DNA of 64,000 nucleotides from an uncultured Olsenella sp. (lineage in GTDB: Bacteria > Actinomycetota > Coriobacteriia > Coriobacteriales > Atopobiaceae), in assembly GCA_900540955.1 (NCBI GenBank), contig UQIF01000009.1, positions 8,111 to 72,110 on the forward strand, written 5' to 3'. The notes beneath the pieces were generated by a model that saw only the letters and a program-made list of their open reading frames with translations, searched no databases and was not told the DNA's origin. This document shows positions 9,264 through 18,131 of this stretch, in pieces (the first letter of the stretch is position 1; every line of letters begins with the position of its first letter). The position numbers were made by a program, and so were the translations under genes.

Positions 9264-10211
9264 TTGATCTGCCCTAGTTGCCATAGCGAGGTTCCCGACG
9301 GGAGCTTCGAGTGCCCGTATTGCGGCGAGCCGCTCTGCGCCACGCAGAAGATCGATCTCGACGAGATCTCATGGTGCCCGGTCTGCGGCGCCCTCGTGCC
9401 GGCAGGCAAGGCAACTTGCCCCAAGTGCTCATCTCCCATGCCCGGAGCCCGCGCGGCAAGAAACGCAAAGAAGCCCGGTCGCGAGCGCAAGCCCGATCTT
9501 CCCGCGCCTGGGCTCGAGAGCGCCATCCCGCCGACGGGGCCGGGCAGCTATACCGCCTCCTCGGCGCCTGATGTGCTCCCGAGGCTCAAGCAGTTCATCG
9601 TCGCCGCGGGAGCGGCGGTCTTGATCGTCGGCGGAACCGCGCTCGCCATAACGCACCCCTGGGACCCAAGCGCGAACGACCTTTCCGCTAAGTTTCCTTT
9701 CGATACTTCGCAGGCGGGCTCTCCCGACAAGATCGATATTCTCGACTCGCAGGACAAATCGGGGTCGGAGAATAAGAGCGGGTCGCAAGACCCTATCTAC
9801 GATTCCCTTATGTCGGATTACGAATCCCTGGTCTCTTGCGCCGAGCGTATCGACGCGAGCGAGGCCGCCCTCGCAGATAAGGGCGTCTCGGGAACGGATG
9901 AGGAGCGTTCGCAGGGGTCGTCCGACGCATGGGCGGTTTCCATCGAAGTGTCCAACACCATAAGCGCGATAGGCTCGACCTCTGACGGCGCCGGCGCCTA
10001 CGCCGAAACCATCGGCAATCTAAAGACGCTCGGCAACTGGCTTCGCAACCGTTGCGATGCGCTCAACTCCGCTTGGGAGATGGCGCGCGATTCCTCCGAC
10101 CCTGCCGGCGAAGAGGAGCAGATCCTTGGAAAGATCTCCGGAAACTCAGGTTACAAGGACCTGTTCGACCAAAACGTCGAGGGCTGGAAGCCCTCGCCGG
10201 CGGCCTCCTAA
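9264..10211 (+). CDS. Double zinc-ribbon membrane protein, function unknown
   Basis: 315 residues, TTG start with AAAGG upstream. Two zinc ribbons occupy the N-terminus: Cys3, Cys6, Cys17, Cys20, then Cys38, Cys41, Cys52, Cys55. A basic, proline-rich linker follows. One membrane segment lies at residues ~109-130 (FIVAAGAAVLIVGGTALAI). The rest is an acidic, Ser/Asp-rich, probably extracytoplasmic domain without a family I recognise. Zinc-ribbon plus single-helix proteins are common in Gram-positives, often with regulatory or envelope roles; nothing here fixes the role. It stands alone between the ATPase and the cyclophilin. Confidence 0.75.
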   Translation: MICPSCHSEVPDGSFECPYCGEPLCATQKIDLDEISWCPVCGALVPAGKATCPKCSSPMPGARAARNAKKPGRERKPDLPAPGLESAIPPTGPGSYTASSAPDVLPRLKQFIVAAGAAVLIVGGTALAITHPWDPSANDLSAKFPFDTSQAGSPDKIDILDSQDKSGSENKSGSQDPIYDSLMSDYESLVSCAERIDASEAALADKGVSGTDEERSQGSSDAWAVSIEVSNTISAIGSTSDGAGAYAETIGNLKTLGNWLRNRCDALNSAWEMARDSSDPAGEEEQILGKISGNSGYKDLFDQNVEGWKPSPAAS

Positions 10212-10231
10212 AGCTGCCGTTCGTCTACCGA

Positions 10232-10262
10232 TTGTGTGAAACGCTGCGGCTACTGGTATCAT
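10232..10262 (+). promoter_or_regulatory. Possible promoter of the cyclophilin-TPR-mre region
   Basis: TTGTGT and TATCAT are 19 bases apart, which is long, but the -10 is preceded by TGG and so resembles an extended -10. It lies about 60 bases before the cyclophilin start. Confidence 0.35.
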
Positions 10263-10321
10263 CGGATAATTGACCGAAGGGTGCGTCGGCGCCCTGTTTT
10301 GACGAAAAGCGAGGAGAGACC

Positions 10322-10867
10322 ATGGGATTTTTCGGAGATCCGCTCTATACCCCCGCATATGAGGTGGCTGGCGATGAGCTTGCCGTTTTCGATACGAGCA
10401 AGGGCATCATCCGCGTCCGTCTCGACGGCGAGGGAGCCCCTGTCCACGTTGCGAATTTCTGCGAGCTCGCGGAGTCCGGCTTCTACGACGACCTCAAGTT
10501 CCACCGTTTCGTTCCCGGCTTCGTTATCCAGGGCGGTTGCCCCAATACCCGTGAAATGTCTCCCTTCGAGGTTGCCTCCGGCGCCGTGGGGCCCGATGGC
10601 CGTCCCGGCACGGGCGGGCCTGGCTACCGCATCAAGGAGGAGTTCACCTCGAACCCGCGCAATTCCCACGACGACGGCGCCCTAGCCATGGCGCGTTCGT
10701 CCGACCCAAATTCCGCCGGCTCCCAGTTCTACTTCTGCCTCGGTCCCCAGCATCCCCTCGACCGCGACTACACCGTCTTTGGCCAGACTGTCGAGGGTAT
10801 GGACGTCATCTCCCAGCTTCGCGCCGGCGACGTCATCAACTCGATCAGGATCGAGCACGTCGCCTAG
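10322..10867 (+). CDS. Cyclophilin-type peptidyl-prolyl cis-trans isomerase
   Basis: 181 residues, cytoplasmic (no signal sequence). Prolyl isomerase of the cyclophilin family: KFHRFVPGFVIQGGCPNT carries the catalytic-site Arg-Phe region, and MARSSDPNSAGSQFYFCLG is the conserved core. The GAGGAGAG site precedes the ATG. It is followed after 24 bases by the TPR gene. Confidence 0.92.
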   Translation: MGFFGDPLYTPAYEVAGDELAVFDTSKGIIRVRLDGEGAPVHVANFCELAESGFYDDLKFHRFVPGFVIQGGCPNTREMSPFEVASGAVGPDGRPGTGGPGYRIKEEFTSNPRNSHDDGALAMARSSDPNSAGSQFYFCLGPQHPLDRDYTVFGQTVEGMDVISQLRAGDVINSIRIEHVA

Positions 10868-10891
10868 CGGCGTCACTTCTTGGAGGAACCC

Positions 10892-12199
10892 ATGAATCAA
10901 CAGGCTTTCGATGCCGGAAAAGTCGCTTATCAGTCCGGTGATTGGCTGAAAGCGGTCGCCTCGCTTTCCGATGCGAAGGAGACAAGCGAGGTTAACGGCG
11001 CCGTAGATCACCTCATCGGCAACGCGTACATGAAGCTCGGACGATACGAGTCCGCCGCCGACGCGTACGCGAGCGCTCTTTCCGATATCTCCTACGGCAA
11101 GGTCGGCGCCCTTTCCTGCAATCGCGGCCGCGCGCTTCTCGCGGCGGGTCGCGCCCAGGAGGCCGTGCAGGCTCTCACGACGGCCGTCCAGGACGCTTCT
11201 TACTCCACGCCTTACAAGGCTTACCTTGCGCTTGGCAGGGCTTATGAGGCTTCCGGCGACGTCCGAAACGCCGGAATCGCGTACCGCTCCGCCGCCATCG
11301 ACGAGAACAACCCTGCTCCTGCTGGCGCGCTTTCCGACCTCGGCAGCTGCTTCATGCGCCTTGGACGCCCGGTCGACGCCGTCGAGGCGTACCGCACTGC
11401 CCTCGACTTCACAACCCCGCTCGAGAGCCAGTCGAAGGTTTACTGCGACCTCGGGCTTGCCTATGTCGCCGCCAATCGCATGCCTGAGGCCGTGGACGCC
11501 TTCACCCACGCCACGAGCGACCCCTCGTTCGTCATGAGCCCCGAGGCCCAGGCCTCCTTCGACGCTGCCCGCAAGGCCATCGCTGTCGCGGCCGCCAAGC
11601 AGCAGCAGTCTGGCTCTGCGCCCTCGGACACCGACGCCTTCCTTGCCGCCGCAGGCTACGGCGCCGAGGTGGACCCGCTCGATCCCACGGGGGCTTCCGG
11701 GCAGCTCATCCCCTCCGCTGAGGACACCGGCTTTTTCTCCGTTACCGAGGAGGAGCTCGTCGCCCAGGACAAGAAGGACCGTAAGGTCAAGCGCAAGCAC
11801 AAGCATCGCGGGCTGAAGGTTTTCTTCTTCATCCTCATCCTCGTCGCCCTTATCGGCGGCGGAGCCGCCTTCGCGTACACGCAGGGCTTTGGATGGCCGA
11901 CGCAGGAGTCCGTGGTCGTGTCCCTCTTCCAGGCGAAGAGCGACGGGGCCGAGATCAGCCGCTATATCGCTCCTTCCGCCTCCGCCCAGGCTCAGGCTAT
12001 CTCCGATACCCTCCCTGTTGGCGCCCAGGCCACGGTCGACGGCGTCGACCGCTCCATGAACGAGACCACCGTCCATGTCGTTGCCAAGCTTTCTGGCGGC
12101 GGCGAGCAGCAGTACACCGTTAATATGGTCAGGGACGGCATTTCTTGGAAGGTCGTCTCGGTCAACACCGAGTATTCCTCCCAGACCGGCAACAACTAA
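10892..12199 (+). CDS. TPR-repeat membrane protein, function unknown
   Basis: 435 residues from the ATG at 10892, which has GGAGGA six bases upstream. Residues 1-230 are tetratricopeptide repeats (for example HLIGNAYMKLGRYESAADAYASAL, cited here only by its key positions 33-56). A basic stretch precedes a membrane helix at about 306-329 (FFFILILVALIGGGAAFAY). The C-terminal ~105 residues are predicted outside the cell. Repeats inside and a small domain outside suggest a scaffold linking cytoplasm and envelope; its place directly before mreB fits that, but this is inference. Confidence 0.8.
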   Translation: MNQQAFDAGKVAYQSGDWLKAVASLSDAKETSEVNGAVDHLIGNAYMKLGRYESAADAYASALSDISYGKVGALSCNRGRALLAAGRAQEAVQALTTAVQDASYSTPYKAYLALGRAYEASGDVRNAGIAYRSAAIDENNPAPAGALSDLGSCFMRLGRPVDAVEAYRTALDFTTPLESQSKVYCDLGLAYVAANRMPEAVDAFTHATSDPSFVMSPEAQASFDAARKAIAVAAAKQQQSGSAPSDTDAFLAAAGYGAEVDPLDPTGASGQLIPSAEDTGFFSVTEEELVAQDKKDRKVKRKHKHRGLKVFFFILILVALIGGGAAFAYTQGFGWPTQESVVVSLFQAKSDGAEISRYIAPSASAQAQAISDTLPVGAQATVDGVDRSMNETTVHVVAKLSGGGEQQYTVNMVRDGISWKVVSVNTEYSSQTGNN

Positions 12200-12230
12200 A
12201 GCACGAAGACACGTAAGGCAAAGGAACCGG

Positions 12231-13274
12231 ATGTCTCTCTTCGATTCATTGTTCGGCGAATACGGCGGGGACCTCGCCATCGACCTCGGCACGGCCAACA
12301 CGCTCGTCGCTGTGCGTGGCCAGGGTATCGTTATCAACGAGCCCTCGGTCGTGGCTATCGACAAGAGCGAGAGCCGCGTGCTGGCGGTCGGCGCCGACGC
12401 AAAGCGCATGATTGGCCGCACGCCCGGCTCAATCATCGCCGAGCGCCCGCTCAAGGACGGCGTTATCGCGGATTTCGACGTCACCGAGGTCATGCTCCGG
12501 TACTTCATCGAGAAGGCCCGCGAGCGCCGCTATCCTTGGAGCCCTAGGCCGCGTGTCGTCGTGTGCGTCCCCTCCGGCGTCACCTCTGTCGAGAAGCGCG
12601 CCGTCTTTGAGGCGACGATTCAGGCCGGCGCCCGGCAGGCATACCTCATCGAGGAGCCGATGGCCGCCGCTATCGGCGCCGATTTGCCCATCGAGGACCC
12701 TACTGGTTCCATGGTCGTCGATATCGGCGGCGGCACCACTGAGGTTGCCGTCATCTCCATGGGCGGCATCGTGGTCTCGCAGTCCATAAGGACCGCCGGC
12801 GACGAGTTTGACCAAACTATTCTTCAGCATGTGCGCGACGCATACAATCTTTCGATTGGCGAGCGCACCGCCGAGGACATCAAGATCAAGGTCGGATCCG
12901 CGGCACCTCTGACGGAGGAGCTCGACGTTGAGGTCAACGGCCGCGACGTCATGAGCGGTTTGCCTAAAACCGTGCGCATCGAGAGCGAGGAGATACGCCG
13001 CGCGCTCAACCGTCCCCTTGACGAGGTGACGAAGGCGGTCAAGGATGCCCTCGACGTTACCCCTCCCGACCTTGCCTCCGACCTCATGTACTACGGCATT
13101 CTCCTCACCGGCGGCGGCGGACTGCTCCGCGGTCTCGACCAGCGTCTCCGCGAAGAGACCGGCGTTCCCGTGAACGTGAGCCCCACCGCTCTCGAGAACG
13201 TCGTCAACGGATGCGCAAAGGTGCTCGAGGCCAACGCCCTGTCCGGCGGCTTTGTCCAGAGCACGGGCCAGTAG
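12231..13274 (+). CDS. mreB: Rod-shape actin homologue MreB
   Basis: Actin-like ATPase whose membrane-bound filaments guide lateral wall synthesis. 347 residues. The phosphate-1 motif DLGTANTLV, the GVTSVEKRAVFEA region, the phosphate-2 motif DIGGGTTEVAVIS and the adenosine motif LTGGGGLLRGLD are present. The ATG at 12231 has AAAGGA six bases upstream. First gene of mreB-mreC-mreD-mrdA-rodA. Confidence 0.96.
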   Translation: MSLFDSLFGEYGGDLAIDLGTANTLVAVRGQGIVINEPSVVAIDKSESRVLAVGADAKRMIGRTPGSIIAERPLKDGVIADFDVTEVMLRYFIEKARERRYPWSPRPRVVVCVPSGVTSVEKRAVFEATIQAGARQAYLIEEPMAAAIGADLPIEDPTGSMVVDIGGGTTEVAVISMGGIVVSQSIRTAGDEFDQTILQHVRDAYNLSIGERTAEDIKIKVGSAAPLTEELDVEVNGRDVMSGLPKTVRIESEEIRRALNRPLDEVTKAVKDALDVTPPDLASDLMYYGILLTGGGGLLRGLDQRLREETGVPVNVSPTALENVVNGCAKVLEANALSGGFVQSTGQ

Positions 13275-13276
13275 GC

Positions 13277-14290
13277 GTGTCAAAACCCGGTTTTGGCCGC
13301 GCCAACGGCCCCTCCATCGGCAACAACTCAAACAATTCCGGGGGCCGTCAGCTGCTTGTGTGCGGGTTCGTCTCGCTCGTGCTCTTTACGGCTAGTTGTC
13401 GAATGGGCTCGACGGGACCTCTCGAGACGATCCGCGGCGTCTTCGGTTTCGTGACCTCACCGGTGCGTTACATAGGCGCAACGGTGAGCGTCCCGTTCCA
13501 GGGCCTGGGAAACATCTTTGCCAATCTGACGTCTGACCAGGAGTCTCTTTCCGAGCTCAAGGCCGAGAACGAGAGACTCCAGGCCAGAAACGCCGAGCTC
13601 GAGGAGTCTGAGCAGACGGCAAAGCGGCTCCAGGACCTCTTGAACCTCCAGGATTCTTACAGTCTTCAGTCGACGGGTGCCCGCATCATCTCGGGCTCCA
13701 CCGACTCATGGACCTCGAGCGTCACCATCAATATGGGTTCCGCCTCGGGGCTTACGGTGGGCATGCCCGTCATGGCCTCCAACGGCGTCATCGGGCAGAT
13801 CACCGAGTGCGGCGCCACGACCTCGACCGTGAGGCTCATCACTGACGAGAACTCGTCCGTCTCGGCGATGATTCAGTCGAGCCGCGCCCAGGGCATGCTC
13901 GTAGGCTCCGCGACCGGTAAGCTCACGCTCGACATGATCGCGACCGACCAGACCGTCAACGTCGGCGACGTCGTCGTCACAAGCGGCCTGGGAGGCGTTT
14001 TCCCCAAGGGATTGCCTCTCGGCAAGGTCACCAACGTCGAGAGCACTCCTGGGTCGCTGTACCTCGAGATCACCGTCGAGGCATTCGCGAGCACCGAGAA
14101 TTTCGAGGAGGTCATCGTCATCACCTCCCTGACCGAGGGGCAAAGCGCGACCGCCGAGGATATCGCCGAGGCGGACAGACAGGAGTCTGGCGGGTCTGCG
14201 TCGGCGTCCGGGTCCTCCTCGGCTTCTGACGATCAGGACTCCGACGCCGCTCCCGCCGCCGGCTCCGGAGACGATTCCACGTCCGAATAG
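13277..14290 (+). CDS. mreC: Rod-shape protein MreC
   Basis: Bitopic partner of MreB and PBP2. About 337 residues. One membrane helix lies at ~25-41, a coiled coil at ~75-110 (LKAENERLQARNAELEE), then the beta-rich MreC domain with GLTVGMPVMASNGVIGQI and VVTSGLGGVFPKGLPLGKV. The end is a low-complexity Ser/Asp/Ala tail. The start is the GTG two bases after the mreB stop; no better start lies downstream before the membrane helix. Confidence 0.92.
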   Translation: MSKPGFGRANGPSIGNNSNNSGGRQLLVCGFVSLVLFTASCRMGSTGPLETIRGVFGFVTSPVRYIGATVSVPFQGLGNIFANLTSDQESLSELKAENERLQARNAELEESEQTAKRLQDLLNLQDSYSLQSTGARIISGSTDSWTSSVTINMGSASGLTVGMPVMASNGVIGQITECGATTSTVRLITDENSSVSAMIQSSRAQGMLVGSATGKLTLDMIATDQTVNVGDVVVTSGLGGVFPKGLPLGKVTNVESTPGSLYLEITVEAFASTENFEEVIVITSLTEGQSATAEDIAEADRQESGGSASASGSSSASDDQDSDAAPAAGSGDDSTSE

Positions 14291-14300
14291 AGGAGGGTCG

Positions 14301-14834
14301 ATGCAGATAGCTGACAAAAGCCACGATACCAAGGGCATGGTCACGCTCGCGGCGATATGCGCCGTGCTTCAGCTTGCCCTCTCGCCCAATCTCGCCATCG
14401 GAAATGGGCACCCCAATTTCGCGCTGGTTTTCTGCGCGTGCATCGCCCTATCGCGAGGCGGCGCCCAAGGTGTCGTCGCAGGCTTCGCTGCCGGGCTTTT
14501 CTTCGATCTTTCGAGCAGCGGCCCCATTGGGCTCATGGCGCTTTTGCTTACCGTCGCTGCCTACGCCCTTGGCTCTGAGCAGCGCAACCGCATGGCTGGT
14601 GATTTCGCTTCGAGCATCGCCATCTTCTCCGTTTCGGCGCTTGCCGTCTCGGCCGCGTACTCGATCGCGATGCTGGTCGTCGGCAGCGCCAACTCCCTCA
14701 TCGATGCCTTCGTCTTCCGCGCGGTTCCCACGACGTTCCTTTCCATTGTCGCGTTCATACCCTTCGCTTATTTCTTCTCGCGCGTGAAGGCCTCGTCGCT
14801 TTCCGGCGGGCACTTCTCCCGTAGGGGAATCTAG
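14301..14834 (+). CDS. mreD: Rod-shape protein MreD
   Basis: Polytopic membrane protein of 177 residues with about five to six hydrophobic segments, of the usual MreD length and position between mreC and mrdA. Contains GFAAGLFFDLSSSGPIGLMAL, matching the conserved GxxxGLxxD..s...G region. GAGGAGG lies just upstream of the ATG. Confidence 0.9.
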   Translation: MQIADKSHDTKGMVTLAAICAVLQLALSPNLAIGNGHPNFALVFCACIALSRGGAQGVVAGFAAGLFFDLSSSGPIGLMALLLTVAAYALGSEQRNRMAGDFASSIAIFSVSALAVSAAYSIAMLVVGSANSLIDAFVFRAVPTTFLSIVAFIPFAYFFSRVKASSLSGGHFSRRGI

Positions 14835-14842
14835 GGGGAGTT

Positions 14843-16867
14843 ATGGACTTCTCCCACGTAATCGTTGCCGTGTGCATTGCGCTCGCGGTTCTTCTCATTC
14901 TTTTGTTCCTTGTCTTCGGGCGTTCTGAGGCGGCCTACACCTTTGATATCGGCGGAGGATCCCCGAGGGCCTCGGGCGGGCGCGACGAGTCCGCCGAGTC
15001 GACGTTCTCGTCGAGGCTCATTGGCTTCGGCGTCTTCATCGGGGGCGTGTTCTGCGCTCTTCTTGCCCGCCTGTGGTCCATGCAGCTTGTCTCGAGCGAC
15101 GAGTACGCGAAGGAGGCCGAGTCCAACCGCACGCGAACCGTCACGACGTCGGCTCCGCGCGGACGCATTCTCGACCGCAACGGGGTGGAGATCGTCACCA
15201 ACCGATCGAGCCTAACGGTGGTCGCCGAGTCTGATGTGGCCGATGACGAGGTCGAGATGCAGCTTTTGGGCAATTTGATCGGCATGCCGCGCCAAGCCGT
15301 GTATCGCAAGGTGATAGACACTTCCGAGGGCGCCCAGAGCGCCCGTACCGTCGCCACGGACGTTTCTCGTCGCGTCGTCGCCTATCTCGGCGAGCACCCG
15401 ACCGCCTTTAGCGGCGTCTCTGTGCAGCAGCGTTCTCAGCGAGCCTATCCTCAGGGTTCGCTCGCGGCGCATGTTGTCGGCTACACCGGAACCGTTACGA
15501 GCGAGCAGCTCGAGTCGAGCGCGGACGACGAGGACTCGGTCCAGTACAAGTCTGGCGACATCGTCGGGCAGTCAGGCGTCGAGGCGGCGTACGAGAGCGT
15601 TTTGCAGGGAATTCGCGGCGAACAGACCGTCTACGTCGACTCGAACGGAAAGATTCTCCAGTCCTCAACCAAGATCGACCCCCAAAGCGGCAGCGACGTC
15701 GTCCTTACCATCGACATCGATATTCAGCGCGCGGCCGAGGAGTCCCTCCAGAAGGTTTTGAAGCAGCTGAAGGACAAGGGGAAGAACCCGGCAGGCGGTA
15801 GCGTGGTGTGCCTTGACTGCACGAACGGCGAGGTGCTCGCCATGGCGAGTGCCCCGACCTTCTCGCCATCGATTTTTGTGGGCGGCATCGCGAACTCCGA
15901 CTGGGACGGCCTCACCAACGAGTCCTCTCACTACCCGCTGCTCAACCGCGCGATCTCCGGCCAGTACCCTTGCGCATCGACGGTCAAGCCCTTCACCGCC
16001 TTTGCCGCCCTCGAAAACGGTATCGCGAGCTCGGAATCCGGCTATTACTGCAACGGTTGGTGGACGGGCTTCGGCGATGCCTACGGCATGTGGTGCTACA
16101 ACCATGACGGCCACGGCGCCATGAACCTCCAAAGCGGCATTACTTACTCCTGCGACGTCGTCTTCTACGAGATCGGCAAGGGTTTTTCCAACTCGAGCAA
16201 CAAAGAGGGCATGCAGGAGACTTTCCGCGAGTACGGCCTCGGCTCCGTCACCGGAATCGACCTGCCGAGCGAGGCCGCCGGCCGCGTGCCCGATGCCGAG
16301 TGGAAGTGGAATTACTTCACCAACGTCCCGGACGCTGAGCGCGAGTGGCACCCGGGCGATTACTGCAACATCGCCATAGGCCAGGGCGACATGCTTGTGA
16401 CCTGTCTTCAGGTGGCAAATGCGTACACGAGCATCGCAAACCGCGGCCCCATGTATAAGCCTCACGTTCTTAAGAGCGTGAAGAGCGGCATCGGCTCGGG
16501 AAGCGTAATCGACTACAACGTTTCGCAGACGGCCGATATCGAGGAGGCGGATTCCGACCGCGCCCTCGTCGAGAACGGCCTTCTGGGCGTCATCTATGAG
16601 GAGAGCGAGAGCCAGGCGGCTCACTGGACCAACCTTGACGTCAAGGTCGCGGGAAAGACGGGCACCGGAGAGCAGAGCGCCGTTGACCGCAATATCTGCT
16701 GGATGGTCGCCTATGCTCCCGCAGACGACCCCAAGTATGTCGTCGCCGCCAACGTTGATGGCGGGGACTGGGGCTCGACCACGGCCATGCTCGTCGTGCG
16801 CGACGTGCTCGGCCAGATTTTTGGTCAGCCCGACACCGCGACGACCGTTTCCGACACGACCGATTAG
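14843..16867 (+). CDS. mrdA: Penicillin-binding protein 2 (class B transpeptidase)
   Basis: Peptidoglycan transpeptidase of the elongation machinery. 674 residues. The PBP dimerisation domain begins at APRGRILDRNG. Catalytic motifs: Ser379-x-x-Lys382 (ASTVKPF), the SxD variant in YSCDVVFYEIG, and Lys605-Thr-Gly. Two hydrophobic segments precede the enzyme, at ~5-26 and ~59-77, where this family normally has one. Eight bases separate it from mreD, whose terminal codons contain the ribosome site. Confidence 0.93.
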   Translation: MDFSHVIVAVCIALAVLLILLFLVFGRSEAAYTFDIGGGSPRASGGRDESAESTFSSRLIGFGVFIGGVFCALLARLWSMQLVSSDEYAKEAESNRTRTVTTSAPRGRILDRNGVEIVTNRSSLTVVAESDVADDEVEMQLLGNLIGMPRQAVYRKVIDTSEGAQSARTVATDVSRRVVAYLGEHPTAFSGVSVQQRSQRAYPQGSLAAHVVGYTGTVTSEQLESSADDEDSVQYKSGDIVGQSGVEAAYESVLQGIRGEQTVYVDSNGKILQSSTKIDPQSGSDVVLTIDIDIQRAAEESLQKVLKQLKDKGKNPAGGSVVCLDCTNGEVLAMASAPTFSPSIFVGGIANSDWDGLTNESSHYPLLNRAISGQYPCASTVKPFTAFAALENGIASSESGYYCNGWWTGFGDAYGMWCYNHDGHGAMNLQSGITYSCDVVFYEIGKGFSNSSNKEGMQETFREYGLGSVTGIDLPSEAAGRVPDAEWKWNYFTNVPDAEREWHPGDYCNIAIGQGDMLVTCLQVANAYTSIANRGPMYKPHVLKSVKSGIGSGSVIDYNVSQTADIEEADSDRALVENGLLGVIYEESESQAAHWTNLDVKVAGKTGTGEQSAVDRNICWMVAYAPADDPKYVVAANVDGGDWGSTTAMLVVRDVLGQIFGQPDTATTVSDTTD

Positions 16868-16885
16868 CCGGGAGGCGAAGACTGT

Positions 16886-18112
16886 ATGGCAATGAGCTCG
16901 ATAACAGGCCTCGGTACCGCCTCCGGCGGACTGATGGATAAGATCGCCGGGAGGATTACCGGCAGGGCTGAGCGAGGGGCTAAGGTGAGGGGCAAGACCG
17001 GACCTCTTGCCGACCTCTATCTGTCGCAGCTTATCCCCGCCGCGCTTCTTGTCATCGTTGGCGTGGTGACTATCTGGTCCGCCTCGCTGACCATCGCGGA
17101 GGCCCGCTTCACGAGCCATCTTGTGGGCATCGCGCTCGGCGCCGTCCTTGCCGCGCTCGTATGGCGATACGATACCCGCGCCCTCTCCGGCATGGTCACG
17201 GTCCTTCTTGTGCTCGATTGTCTCCTCATGATCATGCCCCACCTGCCCGGCCTTGGCTTTGAGGCGAAGGGCATGACCGGTTGGGTCCAGCTTCCCATTA
17301 TTCACCTGCGTTTTCAGCCGTCGGAGCCTGCCAAGCTCGTGACGATTTTCCTCATGGCCGGCGCAAGTGCCCAGTACAACGGAAAGATCGAGACCTTTAC
17401 CGACTACGCGAAGCTCTGCGGAACGCTGCTCTTGCCCCTGGGGCTTCTTGTGGTCACAGACCTCGGCACCAGCCTCGTCATCCTTTTTGCGGGCGCCGCG
17501 ATCATCATCTGCTCGGGTGCCCCCTCAAAGTGGGTGGTGCCAACCATCGGCCTCATCGTCGTGACCGTCGCGCTGGTGGTCTGGTCCTCAATGACGGACG
17601 GTTTACCCCATATTCTCAAGGACTATCAGCTCAAGCGCCTCATCGTTTTCGTCGACGAGGCGGCGGATCCCTCCGGCTACGGCTATAACCTGAGGCAGGC
17701 GAAGATCGCCGTGGGCTCCGGAGGGCTTCTTGGCAAGGGCATCGGAAACGCTTCTCAGGCCGGTTCCGGCTTTCTGCCCGAGGCGCACACCGACTTCGTG
17801 TTCGCGCTCTTTGCCGAACAGTTCGGTTTTGTGGGATCCGTTGTCCTTCTTGGCCTGTTCGCCTGGATGATTCTGGCTACGCTGCTCCTCGCCGTGAGGA
17901 TAGACAACCCGTTTAGCAAGTTGGTCCTGATCGGATGCTGCGGCATGTGGACCTTCCAGGTCCTCGAGAACATCGGAATGTGCATCGGCATCATGCCCAT
18001 CACGGGCATCCCGCTGCCTTTTATCAGTTTCGGCTCGTCCTCGATGGTTTCCCAGCTCATCGCGGTCGGGATTGTTCAGTCCGTCTGGCGCCACCGCCAG
18101 AAGGCCGCCTAA
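16886..18112 (+). CDS. rodA: Peptidoglycan glycosyltransferase RodA (SEDS family)
   Basis: Polytopic SEDS polymerase of 408 residues that works with PBP2. About ten membrane segments follow a charged N-terminal tail of ~45 residues. Family marks: HLRFQPSEPAKL, the LKRLIVFVDEAADPSGYGYN loop, GSGGLLGKGIGN, FLPEAHTDFVFALFAE and the C-terminal TGIPLPFISFGSSSM. GGGAGG lies 10 bases before the ATG. Confidence 0.95.
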   Translation: MAMSSITGLGTASGGLMDKIAGRITGRAERGAKVRGKTGPLADLYLSQLIPAALLVIVGVVTIWSASLTIAEARFTSHLVGIALGAVLAALVWRYDTRALSGMVTVLLVLDCLLMIMPHLPGLGFEAKGMTGWVQLPIIHLRFQPSEPAKLVTIFLMAGASAQYNGKIETFTDYAKLCGTLLLPLGLLVVTDLGTSLVILFAGAAIIICSGAPSKWVVPTIGLIVVTVALVVWSSMTDGLPHILKDYQLKRLIVFVDEAADPSGYGYNLRQAKIAVGSGGLLGKGIGNASQAGSGFLPEAHTDFVFALFAEQFGFVGSVVLLGLFAWMILATLLLAVRIDNPFSKLVLIGCCGMWTFQVLENIGMCIGIMPITGIPLPFISFGSSSMVSQLIAVGIVQSVWRHRQKAA

Positions 18113-18131
18113 CGGGCGCAAGGGGGTTCTT

